Shown piece by piece: positions 1 to 10,979 of a stretch of 64,000 nt of DNA; positions within the stretch are counted from its first letter, which is position 1; the number at the start of each line of letters is the position of its first letter. Both the position numbers and the translations under genes were made by a program. The notes below the pieces were generated by a model. The model did not search any database. It had not been told where the DNA came from and saw only the letters and a list, made by a program, of their open reading frames with translations. This DNA comes from Allodiplogaster sudhausi (Eukaryota; Nematoda; Chromadorea; Rhabditida; Diplogasteridae): assembly GCA_945643635.1 (NCBI GenBank), contig CALZFC010000004.1, positions 435,001 to 499,000 on the forward strand, in the 5' to 3' direction.

Positions 1-903
1 TGCAATACAAACCGAACACACAAACTTTTACTTCAGCAACTTCAATGCAATTGGTTGGTACCAGAATTTTGAAGACTTTTATAACAGCTGAATCAACGAC
101 TATTTATAACCTCGGCCAAGCTACATGTATCAACCGCTTACAAAACATCTCAGCTTTATGGAGAAAGTCGGCGTTAAAACCAGCGATTTTTAAAAACAGC
201 AAAAAAAGGGATTTTAAGAATATTTCGGAAGAAGGAACGCCATCTGGTCCGTGGTCTACGAGAACTTTCCAGAAATTAATATATTACGGTTTGTAGACAA
301 GTTTATGAAATATAGAACGCTGTAATTGTTATTGTCTTTTTCGTTTTTAACTGCGCCTCTTATAATTTTTCTTCGAAAAGTGATCAGCATTTAGCTCAAA
401 GTACTCTGCAAAGGATTTCTCCACCTGTTGAATGCAGCGACCTCGATTCGAGCACGCCGATGGAGAGCAACGTGCGATTGGACCTTAAAAAGAGTTTACC
501 AATTAAATTAATTTTCTCTCTTTTTTTAAATTAATAACCTACTTTTCTCTATTCATTAGACAGCTTGACACAGAAATAACGAACGCTTGGCTTATGTATA
601 TAGTAGTACTTGAACATTGTGGCAACTTAAAAAATTTATGACAACTATCGGTGACGGAAAGGAAATAAACAAAGGGATAGTTCTCAGAGAGGGAAGAAGA
701 AAATAAGATTTTTTCGAGGAGTATTCTGATTGTGAGGAAATAGGCACAAAGATATGTAGAGCCGAACAGAATAGTGAAGAGGAGTGCACACATACATATG
801 TAGTTGTGTACGCGGAAAGATATTATGTGCACACACCGTTCTCGAATGCTCGAGAAAGGCGGGCACGCCGGAGAGACGGAGAGGAGGAGCGAGCGAGGGA
901 GGG

Positions 904-925
904 AAGGAGGCAGAGAGAGAGAGAG

Positions 926-966
<41 letters not shown>

Positions 967-1159
967 AAAAGAGAGAGAGAGCAAGAGAAAGAGGGAGGCA
1001 GAGAGAGCAAGAGAAAGAGGAAGACAGAGAGAGAGAGAAAAAAAAGAAAAAGAGAGAGAGAGAGAAAAAAGAAAAAGAGAGAGAGAGAGAGAAAAAAAAA
1101 GAAAAAGAGAGAGAGAAAGAGATAGGGAGAGAAAGAGAGAGAGACGGAGAGGCTCAGAG

Positions 1160-1208
<49 letters not shown>

Positions 1209-1262
1209 AAGAGAGAGAGAGAAAGAGAGAGAGAGGGAAAGAGAGAGAAAGATGGAGAGAAG
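904..1262 (+). repeat. (GA)n microsatellite, left arm
   Basis: Nearly pure GA/GAAA-type purine tract of about 360 bp with scattered interruptions. Its mirror image (CT)n is in the right arm at 2763-3120. The two differ slightly in length, as expected of slippage after the arms separated. Confidence 0.9.
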
Positions 1263-1629
1263 CTCCGCCCACCAATGATGACGTCACCCGCGACGCCCGC
1301 CCTCCGCCTTCGACTCGCCGGCAGTGCAAGCGTACTCGTTGTGTTGTCGACCATGAGATGGTGCTCGAGGGTCGAGTGGTCCTGAGCGGAATGGAATGAG
1401 TACGGTAGGTGTGGTAACTGTGGTCATTCATTATTGATCTCTGATATTCTCTCTATCTCTCTCTATCTCTAGGCACTTTTTTATGTCTTTGCCACTCTCA
1501 CTCTCTCTCTTTCTGTCTTTCATTCTAAATCATTTGGTCTTTTCACTAATGCTCCGTATGCCTCGCTCTCTTCTTCATGTTTTCATAATTTTCTTCTTCT
1601 TTCAACTACGACTACAATAACTCGCTTCT

Positions 1630-2396
1630 TATTGATAAACACACAAGGAATGGATTCAAGGCAAGGGGGCTACGAGGGAAGCGCAGCCCCAATAAGCGCA
1701 GCGCCCAAAAAGCGCAGTACCAATAAGCGCAGCGCCAAAAAGCGCAGCGGTCAGCCAGAATAGTAGAATAAGGTTATTTTCGAGAATATTGTTCATTTTC
1801 AAATACAGTGATAATACACATTATGATTGAAAAATATTTTCATTAATATTTATTTATTCGTTTCATAGGTCTAATTGAAAAATCTGCTGATGACCTCACA
1901 CACAAATTAATGTATCTATAATATAAGCAACATTGCTCTCCATCCGTAACACATGAACTTTTCAAAAGTGTATAACAAAAGAAGTATGTTCTCAGACCAC
2001 TCATAATGTTTAAATTATCAAAATACAACGATAATGTACAGCATGATAAGAGCGGAAAGAAACCAATGGAATTACAGAAAGTCTGTGTTCATGCACAAGA
2101 CTTACAGTCCCTCCCAATATTTCAGAAGCATACATTAATTCGATTTATTAGATTAATTTTAAAAAAAATATTTGATTGTTGAACTCCGGATTCTATAAAT
2201 TGAAGTTTTCTGTTCTAATCGAGTTATTTGGGAATAGTTAAGGTGGTAATAGTTTTTTTTTGTTTCAAAAAAACTTGATATACATAAGAGTATTGTAGTT
2301 TTCTGGCAAGGAAATGAATTATGTTGTCAGTCACAGTGAATCAGGCCCATGTAAAACTGGCCGTTGAAATTTTTGCCACTTATCCAAAACAGCAAC
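1630..2396. other. Palindrome spacer with AAGCGCAG minisatellite
   Basis: Unique AT-rich spacer. It opens with a small tandem repeat: AAGCGCAG occurs at 1679, 1694, 1710, 1725 and 1740, a period of 15-16 bp, alternating AATAAGCGCAGCG and AAAAAGCGCAG variants. The rest of the spacer shows no gene. Confidence 0.8.
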
Positions 2397-2762
2397 AGAA
2401 GCGAGTTATTGTAGTCGTAGTTGAAAGAAGAAGAAAATTATGAATACATGAAGAAGAGAGCGAGGCATACGGAGCATTAGTGAAAAGACCAAATGATTTA
2501 GAATGAAAGACAGAAAGAGAGAGAGTGAGAGTGGCAAAGACATAAAAAAGTGCCTAGAGATAGAGAGAGATAGAGAGAATATCAGAGATCAATAATGAAT
2601 GACCACAGTTACCACACCTACCGTACTCATTCCATTCCGCTCAGGACCACTCGACCCTCGAGCACCATCTCATGGTCGACAACACAACGAGTACGCTTGC
2701 ACTGCCGGCGAGTCGAAGGCGGAGGGCGGGCGTCGCGGGTGACGTCATCATTGGTGGGCGGA

Positions 2763-2819
2763 GCTTCTCTCCATCTTTCTCTCTCTTTCCCTCTCTCTCT
2801 CTTTCTCTCTCTCTCTTTT

Positions 2820-2869
<50 letters not shown>

Positions 2870-3059
2870 TCTGAGCCTCTCCGTCTCTCTCTCTTTCTCT
2901 CCCTATCTCTTTCTCTCTCTCTTTTTCTTTTTTTCTCTCTCTCTCTCTCTTTTTCTTTTTTCTCTCTCTCTCTCTTTTTCTTTTTTTTCTCTCTCTCTCT
3001 GTCTTCCTCTTTCTCTTGCTCTCTCTGCCTCCCTCTTTCTCTTGCTCTCTCTCTCTTTT

Positions 3060-3092
<33 letters not shown>

Positions 3093-3120
3093 CGCTCTCT
3101 CTCTCTCTGCCTCCTTCCCT
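2763..3120 (+). repeat. (CT)n microsatellite, right arm
   Basis: Pyrimidine tract mirroring the GA tract at 904-1262. Confidence 0.9.
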
Positions 3121-4019
3121 CCCTCGCTCGCTCCTCCTCTCCGTCTCTCCGGCGTGCCCGCCTTTCTCGAGCATTCGAGAACGGTGTGTGCACATAATAT
3201 CTTTCCGCGTACACAACTACATATGTATGTGTGCACTCCTCTTCACTATTCTGTTCGGCTCTACATATCTTTGTGCCTATTTCCTCACAATCAGAATACT
3301 CCTCGAAAAAATCTTATTTTCTTCTTCCCTCTCTGAGAACTATCCCTTTGTTTATTTCCTTTCCGTCACCGATAGTTGTCATAAATTTTTTAAGTTGCCA
3401 CAATGTTCAAGTACTACTATATACATAAGCCAAGCGTTCGTTATTTCTGTGTCAAGCTGTCTAATGAATAGAGAAAAGTAGGTTATTAATTTAAAAAAAG
3501 AGAGAAAATTAATTTAATTGGTAAACTCTTTTTAAGGTCCAATCGCACGTTGCTCTCCATCGGCGTGCTCGAATCGAGGTCGCTGCATTCAACAGGTGGA
3601 GAAATCCTTTGCAGAGTACTTTGAGCTAAATGCTGATCACTTTTCGAAGAAAAATTATAAGAGGCGCAGTTAAAAACGAAAAAGACAATAACAATTACAG
3701 CGTTCTATATTTCATAAACTTGTCTACAAACCGTAATATATTAATTTCTGGAAAGTTCTCGTAGACCACGGACCAGATGGCGTTCCTTCTTCCGAAATAT
3801 TCTTAAAATCCCTTTTTTTGCTGTTTTTAAAAATCGCTGGTTTTAACGCCGACTTTCTCCATAAAGCTGAGATGTTTTGTAAGCGGTTGATACATGTAGC
3901 TTGGCCGAGGTTATAAATAGTCGTTGATTCAGCTGTTATAAAAGTCTTCAAAATCCTGGTAATAACCAATTGCATTGAAGTTGCTGAAGTAAAAGTTTGT
4001 GTGTTTGGTTTGTATTGCA

Positions 4020-4700
4020 CTTTTTTTCGTCTATATAGTAAAAAGATGCCTTTTTCTGCATCTGTTATATGATTATATTATTTAACTGCAGTATTGAACT
4101 GTAATTGGAGTTAACTAAGTTTACTTTAACTGAAATAATGAAACAAATAATTACTTTAATATTTAAAATTTAACAGCAAAAAAATAAGTTAATTTATTAT
4201 TAAAAATAAAATATAAATTTTTTACATATTACTCTTCTTTCGCCTTGTTCAGTGAAGCAGTATACGCTGCGATTGCTCATTCACTGCGCACTCGGGCTCG
4301 CGCTGCCAGCAAGGCAAGAATTTGTTGCTTTTTTTCTCTCGAAAATAATCATTTTTAAATAAAAAAATTAAAATCCAACTGTTTAATTTTGGCGGCGCAG
4401 TTAAGAAGGGAAAAAAACCAAAAAAATTAAAGCGTTATATATTTCAGTTTTGCGTTTTGTTCAAAAGTTTTCCACAATGTGTTATATTCAAATTAGTGGT
4501 GCTTGATTTTCTTTTCTTTTTAAATCTACTTCAAGTCCCCACAATAAGATCGCTGATTCTTTCCCTAGAATTACATTTTTTTTGTTATCGCTTCTCCCAA
4601 ATGCTGGTTCAGTAAGATTGGGCATAAAAATTCAGCTCCGAGGATTGCGAATGTTCGACGATCTGAATCATTATTTGGGTCAAGCGATAGCAAAAAATGA
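4020..4700. other. AT-rich gene-free stretch
   Basis: No gene seen. Around 4370-4450 there is a diverged copy of the outer palindrome arm (GGCGCAGTTAA followed by a TATATTTC block), which points to an older neighbouring copy. Confidence 0.5.
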
Positions 4701-5076
4701 ACCATAATTCGGGATGGATTTGGCGGCCGTCCCTTTAAAGACCGAAGTAGCCGTTCTCTCTGGGAAGGCAGGCAGCTGACATCTCTCGTGGCATTGGACA
4801 AGAGGAAGTGTGATTCTGGGTGGACGAATAACAAGGAAAAGTGAGAGAGACAGAGAGAGAGAGACAGAGAGAGAGAGAAAGAGAGAGAGACAGAGAGATG
4901 AGAAGGAAGGAGAGGGAGAGTGAGAGAGGCCAGAATTGGGAACAAAGCGGAACAAGAAAGAATGGAGTGATAGATGGCTAACATTCAAAATGGCTAGCGA
5001 ATTGTGCCACAGTCCATTGAATTCTTTGAGAAATACAATTAGCCCTGGGGCTGGTCCGATTTTCTCTCTATGTAGC

Positions 5077-5120
<44 letters not shown>

Positions 5121-5130
5121 GCTGGCTCTA
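4700..5130. repeat. Rep-7 block with (GA)n and (CT)n tracts
   Basis: The segment at 4720-4805 (CCTTTAAAGACCGAA ... GGCAGCTGACATCTCTC) recurs near 9428, 10306, 11740 and 49610, and in the complete cases is followed by (GA)n. Here the GA tract is about 4840-4925 and an opposing CT tract is 5074-5125. A dispersed repeat carrying its own microsatellite is the likeliest reading. Confidence 0.65.
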
Positions 5131-5239
5131 AACTTTTACTTTCGTAAAATACGGTATGGATCCTCCAAAACATGTATGTATGTAGTATGTTGCAAGAATA
5201 TTGCGATAGAATAGTACCAACAGGCGGGCATTGAAATCG

Positions 5240-5520
5240 AGTCATTCTCTTATGCTTTTATCCCGGACGCAATCCACTGGGCACGTATTTTTTTTTTTTA
5301 TAAAAGTGAACAAAGCGTGACATGAAAGCACACTAATTTGAACATGTTCTAAATATACTGCATATTTTTGTGATATTGCTACGTATGTGGATGCTGTGTT
5401 AACAAAAATGCTTAACAGCTGAAAAGATATGTTTAACAAGAAAAATTAGACTAGAAACGGTGCAAAGGTGCGCCTGATCCAGTAATTTTTGTTTTGCCTC
5501 ATACAGTGATGACTCATGCA
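5240..5520 (+). repeat. Rep-4 fragment
   Basis: Carries CTTATGCTTTTATCCCGGA and a CCACTGGGCACG block, which recur near 5862, 23970, 27770 and 59173 and inverted near 11850 and 35500. No gene. Confidence 0.6.
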
Positions 5521-5524
5521 TTGA

Positions 5525-5990
5525 TTGAAAGGTGGACACATTTTTAGAATGCCTTACTCCATTTACGTTGATGGATGCTCTAATTGTTCCCTGTTGGCTA
5601 ATTATCTAAAACAATCGCTTTTGTTCGCATTTATCCACTATTCGGTCGTACTCAAATCGCCCAGTCATTATCGACTTGCATACATGTATTACTTGACCCT
5701 GCGACTTTTGTTTTGGAAAGTATTTCCCAATGTGGGACAGACGAAAGCACTAACACAATTACGATTATTTGGTATTTAGGATTATTTAGTAAATTAGTAA
5801 ATAGTATTACTAGCCCGCGGAAATCAACACACGAACGTTGATTGGAATCACACCGTCAACTTATGCTTTTATCGCCGGCGCAAACCACAGGGCATGGCAT
5901 AAAAAAAATTATAAATGTGAAGAAAAATGCGAGACGAAACAGTTTATTGAAATGTACACTAAATGTACTAAAAAAATTTTAATGCATGTT
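5525..5990 (+). repeat. Rep-4 dispersed repeat, fuller copy
   Basis: About 470 bp that align throughout with the reverse complement of 35360-35850. Shared landmarks are CCATTTACGTTGATGGATGC, CGCTTTTGTTCGCATTTATC, CGCCCAGTCATTATCGACT and ATGCTTTTATCGCCGGCGCA. Shorter pieces occur at 6720-6800 (inverted), 12300-12400, 27500-27680 and 63290-63360. No coding frame is conserved between copies. Confidence 0.75.
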
Positions 5991-6039
5991 TTACACGTCC
6001 TAACTTCCCGGAGCAGAATTATTCGACTGATAATCATCT

Positions 6040-6230
6040 CTATTTTTCTGTGTCACTCCAAAATGGTAAAACGATTCAAAGACAAGTCTGCGACCCGGTG
6101 CATTTCTTACGCGAGGAACGGTCATATTGCGTGAGATATGGCGCTTCCTTGATTATTTGGGCACAGACCTGACCTATACTATATAATCCTTACATTCTAT
6201 GTTCTGCAAACTTATTTTGCGAATTTAATT
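6040..6230 (+). repeat. Dispersed repeat, second copy at 33585-33740
   Basis: Shares ACGATTCAAAG, CGTGAGATATGGCG and TATATAATCCTTAC in the same order with 33585-33740. A partial inverted copy is near 34640-34700. Function not recognised. Confidence 0.65.
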
Positions 6231-6847
6231 CTCCAAGATCATCTGTTCCTCTTCCAATCGTTTTTCTATCATGCACATCCATTCCCCAAGATTGCAGTGA
6301 AGATTCTCGCAAACTTGATGCTTATTACTTTGATCATCAAGTAGAATTTGCGGATGCGCGGCAATTTGAAATCTCACATATGTATATTTTCGGTTTCCTT
6401 TAAGCAACAGACTCGATTAATTTGTCGAAATTCACTCAGAAATTCGACAGTATAAAGTAAGTTTTAACGAAAAATAAGTTAAGACGAAAATGCAATCGAA
6501 ATATTTCATGTTGCTGGTGCCCACGAGGATGGACACTCAAACCAGTCGTCTTCTTGTTGTTGATAAAGAGAAGAAAAAATCGTAGTAGGAGCAATGAAAT
6601 TGCGGAGGACAGGGGTTCCTAACATTGGAATGAGTAATAATACGTTCTGAGTAATCCTTTTCATAAAACAGCTTTTGTCAGATATAGAAAGACGCTTCAA
6701 AAGAAAAGGTGTTGTGCCAAATGCTAATTAGGCAAGAATGACTGGGCGATTCGATTTCGACGGAAATGTGGACACAGGCGAACAAAAGCGATTGTTGTCC
6801 TAGTTTTCTAATAGGAGACAAGTGCCAAAAGAATTTTCCCGTCGCCT

Positions 6848-6934
6848 TCCCTCGCTCGTGACGTCATCGCCGTGAATGTGACGAGCGTCAGCTGCGGCGT
6901 CGACCAGCAGCCGCCACTGCATGTTCAGCGTCAC
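6848..6934 (-). repeat. Rep-1 GC-rich block, left part, interrupted by a LINE
   Basis: Reverse-complement copy of the block at 27262-27396 and 63066-63183. It contains TGACGTCATCG and CAGCTGCGGCGTCGACC. The copy stops at GTCAC (6930-6934) and resumes at GTCAC (7602-7606), so a LINE was inserted inside it. The intact copies give the uninterrupted site. Confidence 0.85.
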
Positions 6935-7601
6935 TTACTTATTTACTTACTTTATTTACGGTCACAAAAGTGGCACGTGTATATATATATATATATAGAA
7001 ATTAGCATGTTAAAACACGATAGAAAATATGAAAAAGTAAATACAACTTAAATCACAATGGTACAGGAAGTGCACGATTAGAAGACATAGTTGACGTTGC
7101 ACGACATAAACTGGACTTCGATATGGAATTGAACAATTTAGCAGAGCGGATAAAAAACGAATTGGCACGTACTTTTAAGCGGCTCGTAGGAAAAGCAAGT
7201 TGAATAGAAAGGCCGCGCGTTCTTGAATTCCGGAAGTGGTAGTGATGGGGGAACAAAGAACAAATCTTCCTGCGTCCAAAAATTAAACGGCGAGCTAATG
7301 TGAAGTCAAAATCTTCGCGACGACATTTAAGTGACGGGATGGAGAGAATTCGGTTAAGCGTTTCACTGGGAGGAAGTGACTGGCTTGTGTAATGTAAACA
7401 ACGACGAAATATAATACTTTTTTTCTAAGGCGCGAATATCTTTAAGGAGGGACGGAGAATATACAGTAGTACAATTTTCTAAAATGGATCTTACGTAAAT
7501 ATTATAAGCGGAAAGGAGAACATTCTTGATACGGGTGCGAAGGGAACGGAGGATAAGATAGGCCTTGGAGAGTGCAGAATTGGCTATCTTATTGCAATGG
7601 A
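6935..7601 (-). mobile_element. 5'-truncated LINE 3' end
   Basis: Minus-strand translation (with frameshifts) matches the C-terminal region of LINE ORF2 seen again at 48440-49304: it shares ENCTTVYSPSLLKDIRALEK and HFRNSRTRGLS. The 3' tail on the minus strand is an A-rich AAGT-type repeat (6935-6960). Five-base target duplications GTCAC flank it at 6930-6934 and 7602-7606, and the empty site is preserved in the Rep-1 copies near 27306 and 63098. Only about 670 bp of 3' end is present, typical of incomplete target-primed reverse transcription. Frameshifts show it is dead. Confidence 0.88.
6975..6998. repeat. (TA)n microsatellite in the LINE 3' region
   Basis: Short alternating TA run just inside the truncated LINE. 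Confidence 0.8.
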
Positions 7602-7650
7602 GTCACGAGACCGGCCGACACTTGAACGGGGATTACGGTAAGGAATAACT
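7602..7650 (-). repeat. Rep-1 block, right part
   Basis: Continues the block broken at 6934: GTCACGAGACCGGCCGACAC and ACGGGGATTACGGTAAGG match the other Rep-1 copies. Confidence 0.8.
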
Positions 7651-7839
7651 AGAATCTCGAGATGACTGTCTGAAGAGAAAGAGCGAGCCTAAAGATACGA
7701 CGTTTCACCGAAGCAGAAAAACACCGTGTCGCCTAGCCATGTATCGGGCATCCCATAACAAGCGAATCATCGGCTTCATTTCCGTGTATTTCTGAACGAG
7801 ATGGGCGCTGGGCAGATACTAAATGAAATAGGAATTTTT

Positions 7840-7977
7840 ACCAAAGACTCTCTCACTCTCTATCTCGCTTCCTCTTTCTCTCGTTCTCTATTTGTCTCTT
7901 GCATTCTCTATGCCTCTCTCTCACTCGCCCTCTTTATTTCTTTATACATATATCTGTTACTTTCGCGCTTTCTCTGT

Positions 7978-8018
<41 letters not shown>

Positions 8019-8232
8019 TTCTCGATCCTTCTGCTCCTTTCGCAAATATACATATGAAAATCAGGTGAAAGATAGAGGGTGGCGGTTTTTGCCTTTGTAT
8101 ATATGTATAAATATACCTCTTTCAATTAGCGTATTCATCAATGTATGTGTACGTAGTTCGTATAAATATGTATATGCATATTTCTATAAATTATTAACTG
8201 AGTGCTCCCCTCTCACAAGCGAGGGAGCGAGA

Positions 8233-8274
<42 letters not shown>

Positions 8275-8325
8275 AGAGCGAAAGGGAAAGAGAGAGCGTT
8301 ATAGAGAAAGAGAGAAAGCGATCAA
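7840..8325. repeat. CT tract and GA tract within repeat sequence
   Basis: CT-rich 7845-8040 with a pure core near 7986-8012, then a GA-rich run near 8222-8320. The open frame across it is Ser/Leu and Arg/Glu microsatellite reading only. Confidence 0.8.
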
Positions 8326-8329
8326 ATGA

Positions 8330-9240
8330 GGATGCTTGTCTAATGCCAGTCAAATTTTATGGATTTTTTCTTGAAGCCCGCCAAGCTTCCGCTCTTCATC
8401 TTTCACGCCTCCATAATCAGACACATGCCTTCATCTTTCTAAATCGCGCCAAATCTCACCATCTCTTTGTCTGTCTAACTAATTCTCTCTCTCTATATTT
8501 ATTACTTTTCTCATTAATGTATTTTTAAAACTTTTAAATTATTTTTAAACGGCATGGAAGGTGTTCTGATCGATTTCTCATTTCTCCTGTGAATGTTATG
8601 GTTGATCCGAACATGAAAACCAGCTGGTCGCAACATTGATGAGAAACAACGGAATAAAAGAAAGCGTTTTCTTTTTATTTCCCGATTTTATCATATTTTC
8701 ATTTGTCTATATATTTTTTAAGTTTAATGAAGAATGATTATTAATTATTTAAAAAATAGAATGCTCGGCTTGCTAAATTTACAAACTAAATTTACCTAAA
8801 AGGAAGAAATTGTTTAATACATATTTCTTCAAGGGAAAAAACCTATGGGAAAATTGCTCAATGCAGAAAATAATATTATTTTATTTTATTATTTTATTTT
8901 CTATGAAAAAAACTGGTGTCTTATTGTGATCATGCTATTGAATGGCGCACATGTTTCGTTACTCTTTAATTTTTTTAAATCTTGCTTGTGCTTATTGTCA
9001 GAACATTAATCAATTATTAAAAACGACAAACGTCCACCTTCCGGATAACTGCCTCAGACGAGATTGCTGCTGGAGGTAAAGACCAAGTCGACCGATCATA
9101 GTTTGCAGCGCGTGGAGATAATTGATGGAATTTATAAGGAAATGGAAAATGATACATTTGAATAAATTTAGTTAATAATTAAATATTGTTTCTTATTCAA
9201 TTGTCATTTAATAGTATACAATTTTTTCAATGTGGTATAT
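8330..9240. other. Gene-free AT-rich stretch
   Basis: No gene seen. 8560-8640 (GATCGATTTCTC ... GAAAACCAGCTGGTCGC) resembles the right end of Rep-5. Confidence 0.45.
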
Positions 9241-9305
9241 TTCAAGGTTCTAATAACATGTCCCGGCAGTTTTGAGATCAACGCTATCTATTTAGTACCG
9301 GGTGC
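9240..9305 (+). repeat. Rep-3 fragment
   Basis: TGTCCCGGCAG followed by TGAGATCAACGCTATCTATTT; recurs at 10180-10235, 36505-36545 and 52580-52620. Confidence 0.65.
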
Positions 9306-9424
9306 TCCGTTTGAAACGTTTCCTCATCGATCTTTAATTAATGAAATTATCTCCAATTTGAAATCACCGTTGGTTGGTTTGTCAAAACATGAGTTTAATT
9401 ACCAATAGTGTATTGCTAATTTTA

Positions 9425-9930
9425 GTTGAGGCGGCCATCGCTTTCTCTGTCAAGTCAGGCAGCTGATTTCTCAGATGACAATGAATAAGAAAGTGAGATG
9501 CTGGAAAGGAGAATAGCAATAAATATAGAAATATAGAGGGAGAGCGAGAGTGAGAGAATTGTAAGAGAAGAGAGAGAAAGAGAGATAAATAGAAGAATAA
9601 AGAAAAGAGAAATTGGGAGACAGATGATAGATGGAGAGAAAGAAAAGAATTAGGATGAAAAAAAGAGGACGAGAGAGTGAGTGAGAGCGAAAGAATGAAG
9701 GAAAGACGGGAACAATCTTCAGTATGGGAAGAGAATTGAATGTTCTCCTTCTCCTTTGTTTCCACTTTCCACCGCCGTTTCTGAATTCCATAGGAACTTG
9801 CTGACGGAATTCCGTGTGCGGTTGCACGCATTTCTTTTTAAGTATCTTAACATAAAGATATGTACATATATAGCTCTCTCTCACTCTCCTTCTCTTTCTT
9901 TCTCTCATTCTCTCTCTTTCTCTCTCAATG
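9425..9930. repeat. Rep-7, (GA)n, Rep-6 and (CT)n composite
   Basis: Rep-7 at 9428-9490 runs into a GA-rich tract (9535-9690). Rep-6 at 9700-9860 matches 51850-52010 (TCTCCTTTGTTTC, TTTCTGAATTCC, TGTGCGG). A CT tract follows at 9868-9925. The order Rep-7, GA, Rep-6, CT suggests adjacent parts of one longer repeat. Confidence 0.6.
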
Positions 9931-10179
9931 TGACATACACGGCCACAAATATCAGGGACCTTCATATAGATTACAAGCGAGATGCTTGAAATAACGAGCG
10001 AAGTCGACTGCTCGTTCTAAAAGAAAGGTAAAAAAATGAAAATAAAAAGAGAATGGCACATTTAAACAAAAAAAAAATTAATATCATAAATTTAATGTGT
10101 TCTATTTTCGTTTATAGTTTAAAAAAAGGCTTTATTACGCTTCCAAAAAGGTTTCCATACAGTATTTCAAGCCTCTTAC

Positions 10180-10235
10180 ATGTCCCGGCAGATTTGAAAT
10201 CAACGCTGTCTATTTAGCAGTAGTGACAATAGATA
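10180..10235 (+). repeat. Rep-3 fragment
   Basis: TGTCCCGGCAGATTTGAAATC followed by AACGCTGTCTATTTAG, a second copy of the block at 9240. Confidence 0.65.
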
Positions 10236-10299
10236 CCCCTCTTTCATGAGATTATTACCATTTAATGTATTTGATATCATTTGTATTAGAATTCAAAGG

Positions 10300-10970
10300 A
10301 ATTTTGAGGCCGTTTTCACAGACGAGTGACTCAGCTGACTTTTCTCACGACAATGAGCACGCGGAAGAAGTAGAGAAAGAAACAGAGAGTGAGTGAGAGA
10401 GAGCGAGAGAAAAAGAGAGAGTGAAAAATAGAGAGAGAGCTAGCGAGAGAGCTAGAGAGAGATAAAGAGTGAGGGAGACAGAGAGAGAGCGAGAGAGAGA
10501 AAGAAAGAGAGAGCGAGAGAGATAAAGAGAGAAGGAGGCCGAGTGAGAGAGATAGGGAGAGAGAGAGACGAGACAGAGAGAGGGAGGGAAGCAGAGATAG
10601 GTGGAGAGAGATGGCGAATGAAAGATAGCTGGAATTATATGGATGGCCCGAAATGAATCTCTAACTCCCATCGAGGAAGCATCAATTCTCTGGCGATTTG
10701 GCGGGCGATCGCAGTAGAAAAGCGCCGGGTCCTTGCCCTGAATATTATTTCATTGTGTATGCATTCCATGACAAGCGAGTCATTCGCTTCATTTCTGGGC
10801 ATTCCTGAAAATGGAGGCAGAGATTAAAGTAGAAAAGGTTTTTTTTTCAGAAGAGAACAAGATAGAGAGAGAGAAAGAGAGAGAGATAAAGCGAGAGAGA
10901 GAGAGAGAGATAAAGATAAGGGGAGAGAGAAAAAGAGAGAAAAGGAGAGAAAGAAATGGAGTCTGTTCAT
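10300..10970. repeat. Rep-7 with two (GA)n tracts and an inverted Rep-2 motif
   Basis: Rep-7 at 10306-10365, GA tracts at 10370-10610 and 10855-10960, and an inverted Rep-2 motif (AGAAAAGCGCCGGGTCC) near 10716. All open frames are microsatellite readings. Confidence 0.65.
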
Positions 10971-10979
10971 AATTAGTAT

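Larger units (their letters stand above)
1..4019. repeat. 4-kb inverted repeat (palindrome), arms about 1.63 kb
   Basis: Bases 1-1629 match the reverse complement of 2397-4019 almost base for base; the left arm starts TGCAATACAAACC and the right arm ends GGTTTGTATTGCA. The spacer, 1630-2396, is unique. Each arm carries a long GA (left) or CT (right) tract, a short GC-rich block with TGACGTCA (near 1276 and 2741), and an outer AT-rich part. Long translations through the arms are only Arg-Glu or Ser-Leu microsatellite readings, not genes. The left arm begins at the window edge, so the true outer end and any target duplication cannot be seen. A foldback transposon or an inverted segmental duplication would both fit. 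A diverged trace of the outer arm recurs near 4370-4450 and 24245-24440, so the sequence is dispersed. Confidence 0.9.

Noticed and set aside
784..1399. Long Arg/Glu open frames across the GA tract, and the mirror frames at 2595-3481
   Set aside because: Readings of a dinucleotide repeat, present in several frames and strands at once.
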